Below are positions 61,023 through 64,000 of a stretch of 64,000 nucleotides of DNA, piece after piece. The position numbers and the translations under genes were made by a program. Position 1 is the stretch's first letter, and each line of letters opens with the position of its first letter. The notes beneath the pieces are model-generated. The model saw only the letters and a program-made list of their open reading frames with translations. It was not told where the DNA came from and ran no database searches. Source of the DNA: Pseudomonas sp. Fl4BN1 (GTDB taxonomy: Bacteria; Pseudomonadota; Gammaproteobacteria; Pseudomonadales; Pseudomonadaceae); the NCBI RefSeq assembly GCF_009908285.1, contig NZ_JAAARM010000025.1, positions 34,720-98,719 of the forward strand, written 5' to 3'.

Positions 61023-62984
61023 ATGTCGACCGCCGCTCCTGCTTTCCCGCACCTCTTCGAGCCGTTGCAGATTCGTGGCAAACGCCTGAAGAACCGCATC
61101 ATGTCCAGTGGGCATGACACCTCGATGCCCACCGACAATCTGGTCAACGAACAGTTGATTGCTTACCACCGGGCGCGGGCCGAAGGCGGTGTCGGCCTGA
61201 TTGTGCTGCAGGTGGCAGGGGTCCACGACAGTGCGCGCTACACCAGCCATGTACTGATGGCCACCGACGATGCCTGCATCGACGGCTATCGTCGCCTGGC
61301 CGAGACCTGCCACGCCTATGGCACTGTGGTGCTGTCGCAGATTTTCCACCCGGGGCGGGAAATCATGGAGTCGAGCGACGGCCTGCTGGCAGTGGCCTAT
61401 GCGCCCTCTGCGGTACCCAACGAACGCTTCCGGGTAATGCCCCGAGCCCTGGACCAGGCCATGATCGACGAGATCATCCAGGGCTATGCCGATGCCGCAA
61501 GACGCCTGCACCAGGCTGGGCTAGACGGCGTGGAACTGGTGGCCAGCCATGGCTACCTGCCGGCGCAGTTCATCAATCCTCGGGTCAACCGGCGCACGGA
61601 TGGCTACAACGGCGAACTGCAACAGCGCCTGCGCTTCATCCAGGAAATCCTCGACGCCATGCGTGCCAGCACCGACGAGGCGTTCATCATCGGCCTGCGC
61701 ATCAGCGCCGATGAGCGCGACCCCGAAGGCCTGACCGAAGACGAATCCCTGGCCGCGGTGCAGATGCTGCAAGGGCAACTGGACTACGTGCACATCGTCG
61801 CCGGTTCCTCGGCGTCCTTGAGCGGCGCAGTGCATATCGTACCGCCGATGGCGGTGGAAGCGGCGTATCTGTCCCGGGAGGCAGGGACCTTCAAGGCCGG
61901 GCTATCGATCCCGCTGTTTGTCACCGGGCGCATCAATCAGCCCCAGGAAGCCGAGGCGATCATCGCCAGGGGACAGGCCGACGTCTGCGGCATGACCCGT
62001 GCACTGATCTGCGACCCTGAGATGCCCAACAAAAGCGACAGCGGCCACGTCGAGGATGTTCGCGCCTGTATCGCCTGCAACCAGGCGTGCATCGGCCACT
62101 TCCACAAGGGCTTGCCAATCTCCTGTATCCAGCACCCGGAAACCGGCCGCGAACTGCAATATGGCCAACCTAAAGCGATAGCCCGGCGCAAACGCATCCT
62201 GGTGGTGGGCGGCGGCCCGGCGGGGATGAAAGCCGCAGCGGTGGCGGCGCAACGGGGCCACGCGGTGACCCTCTATGAAGCCGGCTCGCAACTCGGCGGC
62301 CAGGTGTTGCTGGCGCAGCTATTGCCCCGACGCAGCGAGTTCGGCGGCGCCAGCACCAACCTGCAGCGGGAGATGCAGCTGGCCGGGGTCGAGGTGCAAC
62401 GCAATACCCGGGTCGACCGTGCCTTGGTGGAGCGAGAACAGCCCGATCTGGTGATTATCGCCACTGGCGCCCAGCCCTATTGGCCGGCTTTCGAGCGTGG
62501 TGGCGAACTTCAGGTGGTGGACGCCTGGCAGGTACTGCGAGACGAAGTGCAACTAGGGCGCTCGGTGGTGGTAGCCGACTGGCGCTGCGACTGGATCGGA
62601 CCGGGTATAGCCGAACGTCTGGTGCGTGCCGGGCATCAAGTGCAACTGGCGGTCAACGGCACCCACTGCGGCGAAAGCCTGCCGCTGTATGTGCGTGACC
62701 AGATGGCCGGCGAACTGCACAAGCTGGCGATCCCGATCATTCCCTATGCCCGCCTCTACGGCTGCGATGACAGCACTGTGTACCTGCAACACACCGCAAG
62801 CGGCGAGCCGATGCTGCTGGAAAACGTCGACAGCCTGGTGCTGTGCCAGGGCCATCAATCTGTCGACGAGCTTGGCGCACAGTTGCAGGGACTGGTGGAG
62901 TTTCGCCGCATCGGCGACTGCCTCGCGCCACGCACTGTAGAAGAGGCAATCTATGAAGGTTTGAAAGTCGCCTGGGAGCTTTGA
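61023..62984 (+). CDS. NADH:flavin oxidoreductase, trimethylamine dehydrogenase/dienoyl-CoA reductase type
   Basis: The protein is 653 residues. An N-terminal old-yellow-enzyme barrel binds FMN (LFEPLQIRGKRLKNRIMSSG, ASHGYLPAQFINPRVNRRTD). A 4Fe-4S site C-x2-C-x3-C-x11-C is visible in RACIACNQACIGHFH onwards to SCIQHP. A C-terminal dinucleotide domain (ILVVGGGPAGMKAAAVAA) completes the layout of trimethylamine, histamine and N-methylproline oxidising enzymes. An N-methylated or amine substrate fits the neighbouring PotD-like binding protein but is inference. The start is ATG 61023 behind GGAG. An XRE-cupin regulator follows 74 bp downstream. Confidence 0.9.
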   Translation: MSTAAPAFPHLFEPLQIRGKRLKNRIMSSGHDTSMPTDNLVNEQLIAYHRARAEGGVGLIVLQVAGVHDSARYTSHVLMATDDACIDGYRRLAETCHAYGTVVLSQIFHPGREIMESSDGLLAVAYAPSAVPNERFRVMPRALDQAMIDEIIQGYADAARRLHQAGLDGVELVASHGYLPAQFINPRVNRRTDGYNGELQQRLRFIQEILDAMRASTDEAFIIGLRISADERDPEGLTEDESLAAVQMLQGQLDYVHIVAGSSASLSGAVHIVPPMAVEAAYLSREAGTFKAGLSIPLFVTGRINQPQEAEAIIARGQADVCGMTRALICDPEMPNKSDSGHVEDVRACIACNQACIGHFHKGLPISCIQHPETGRELQYGQPKAIARRKRILVVGGGPAGMKAAAVAAQRGHAVTLYEAGSQLGGQVLLAQLLPRRSEFGGASTNLQREMQLAGVEVQRNTRVDRALVEREQPDLVIIATGAQPYWPAFERGGELQVVDAWQVLRDEVQLGRSVVVADWRCDWIGPGIAERLVRAGHQVQLAVNGTHCGESLPLYVRDQMAGELHKLAIPIIPYARLYGCDDSTVYLQHTASGEPMLLENVDSLVLCQGHQSVDELGAQLQGLVEFRRIGDCLAPRTVEEAIYEGLKVAWEL

Positions 62985-63058
62985 GGCTGCTTTATACTTC
63001 AGGCCTTTTTCCAGGATGGGTGCTCGGACGTACCCATTCCCATGGTTCGGAGCCTGCC

Positions 63059-63703
63059 ATGAACAACAGCAGCAAGACACTGTCTGCGAACCTCGCGGCC
63101 AGCCCGGAACCGGACACCGACAGCGAGATCGCCGTGTCCGCTGCCGGCGGCCCGCAGTTCCTCGGCACGCGAATTCGGGGCCTGCGCAAACGCCGGGGCC
63201 TGACCCTGACCGGGCTGGCGCAGATGAGCGAATTGACCGCGGGCTACATCAGCCAGTTGGAACGCAACCTGGCCTATCCGTCGATTCCCGCGCTGTTCAA
63301 TATCGCCCGCAGCCTGGGAGTGACCATCCAGTGGTTTTTCGCCAGCGAAACCCAAACAGCCCCTGAAGACCAGGGTTACGTGGTGCGCAAAAAGCAGCGC
63401 CTGCAGGTCAACTACGAAAACGGCATCATCGACCAGTTGCTGACCCCGCAGCCCACTCGCCAACTGGAGTTCCTGCACTCGCGATTTCCTCCGGGTACCT
63501 ATAGCAAGGAGAGCTACAGCCACGAGGGCGAGGAAGCCGGTTACGTGCTTTCGGGCACTTTTGAACTGTGGGTTGGCGAGCGCCATTTCCAACTCAGCGA
63601 AGGCGACAGCTTCAGCTTCTCCAGCCAGGAACCGCACAAGTATGGCAACCCCGGCGAGGAAGATGCGCTGGTGCTTTGGGTCATAACCCCGCCGACTTTC
63701 TGA
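63059..63703 (+). CDS. XRE family regulator with C-terminal cupin
   Basis: The protein is 214 residues. A helix-turn-helix (about 40-95: IRGLRKRRGLTLTGLAQMSE, LTAGYISQLERNLAYPSIPA) is followed by a cupin barrel (SHEGEEAGYVLSGTFELWVG, EGDSFSFSSQEPHKYGNPG). This is the PuuR-like architecture that senses small metabolites. It lies after the flavin oxidoreductase gene and is probably its regulator. ATG 63059 follows CGGAG; an in-frame open stretch upstream overlaps the previous gene and was not used. The remaining 297 bp of the window show no gene. Confidence 0.9.
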   Translation: MNNSSKTLSANLAASPEPDTDSEIAVSAAGGPQFLGTRIRGLRKRRGLTLTGLAQMSELTAGYISQLERNLAYPSIPALFNIARSLGVTIQWFFASETQTAPEDQGYVVRKKQRLQVNYENGIIDQLLTPQPTRQLEFLHSRFPPGTYSKESYSHEGEEAGYVLSGTFELWVGERHFQLSEGDSFSFSSQEPHKYGNPGEEDALVLWVITPPTF

Positions 63704-64000
63704 GCCCTCGCCGCCGTCCCGTAGCGCCTCGCCACAACCAGCAATGCCAGCGATATCGGCTTACACGCCGACTCTGCCTTCAAGGCCATGAACTCGTCGC
63801 CCCCTGAGAACTGTTCAGCTGCTGGTTGGTGACGCCAAGCCAGGAGCACTGCCAGATGAGGCACGTGTACAACTCAGGCAAGCCTTGGCTCGCATCGCAC
63901 TACCAGATCAAGACCATGAATCATCTGTAACGTCGGCGCGCAGCCCTGGCTGCTGTCACAAGATGCTGGCAGCCGGGCCGACCAAACAAGGACAGAGAGC

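Noticed and set aside
63704..64000. Possible gene or RNA at the right edge
   Set aside because: No frame with a ribosome-binding site, no hairpin with T tract and no recognisable RNA fold were seen in these 297 bp.

Overview
The window is a dense, GC-rich bacterial chromosome segment. It almost certainly comes from a Pseudomonas of the P. fluorescens lineage (P. protegens/P. chlororaphis-like). The grounds are the GTAGGAGC...GCTCCTAC REP palindromes, the aruH-aruI-aruRS arginine transaminase cluster, fabV, azlCD and several multidomain c-di-GMP proteins. No rRNA, tRNA, prophage, insertion sequence or CRISPR array was seen.

Layout. 1-11.5 kb is a signalling block. A leftward receiver/YN-GYP protein (cut by the window edge) faces an overlapping rightward operon of receiver-GGDEF-EAL, di-haem cytochrome c peroxidase, DAHL-type sensor kinase and receiver-kinase hybrid. 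A DUF2252 protein and a convergent CHASE4-PAS-GGDEF-EAL protein follow. 11.5-20 kb holds housekeeping and small genes: a NudK fusion, a SMI1/KNR4 protein, azlCD, fabV, an LprI-like protein and a periplasmic binding protein. 19.3-26.8 kb is an L-threonate pathway: DeoR regulator, LtnD, OtnK, OtnC, GntP permease, OtnI and a secreted MetX-like hydrolase. 27.1-30.7 kb carries an unrecognised 553-residue protein, a c-type cytochrome and a glycine-zipper protein. 31.1-37.7 kb is an mgtA region: a candidate leader ORF, MgtA, a 66-residue protein, a Na/Pi-type transporter with PhoU-like tail, a SLOG protein and an outer-membrane protein. 37.9-44.3 kb is a peptide/nickel-type ABC importer with a flavodoxin-fold reductase and a divergent Rrf2 regulator. 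44.4-58.0 kb is the arginine transaminase cluster (aruH, aruI, three acyl-CoA genes, permease, aruS, binding protein, aruR), interrupted by an 8-unit, 110-bp-period REP array. 58.1-63.7 kb is a catabolic island: TetR, class II aldolase-fold protein, PotD-like binding protein, and a divergent flavin oxidoreductase and XRE-cupin regulator.

Cross-cutting signals. Seven catabolic or uptake genes carry A-rich AAnAAnAA motifs, which resemble Crc-Hfq catabolite-repression targets, near a start codon or ribosome-binding site. In three cases (ltnD, gntP, the arginine-cluster permease) the motif sits at the start of a short upstream ORF that ends on or just before the catabolic gene. Two further short leader ORFs with good Shine-Dalgarno sequences precede mgtA and the receiver-GGDEF-EAL gene. 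These leader ORFs, the cytochrome/unknown-protein pair and the peroxidase-containing signalling operon are the most promising leads. All functional statements rest on reading motifs by eye; no database search was run.
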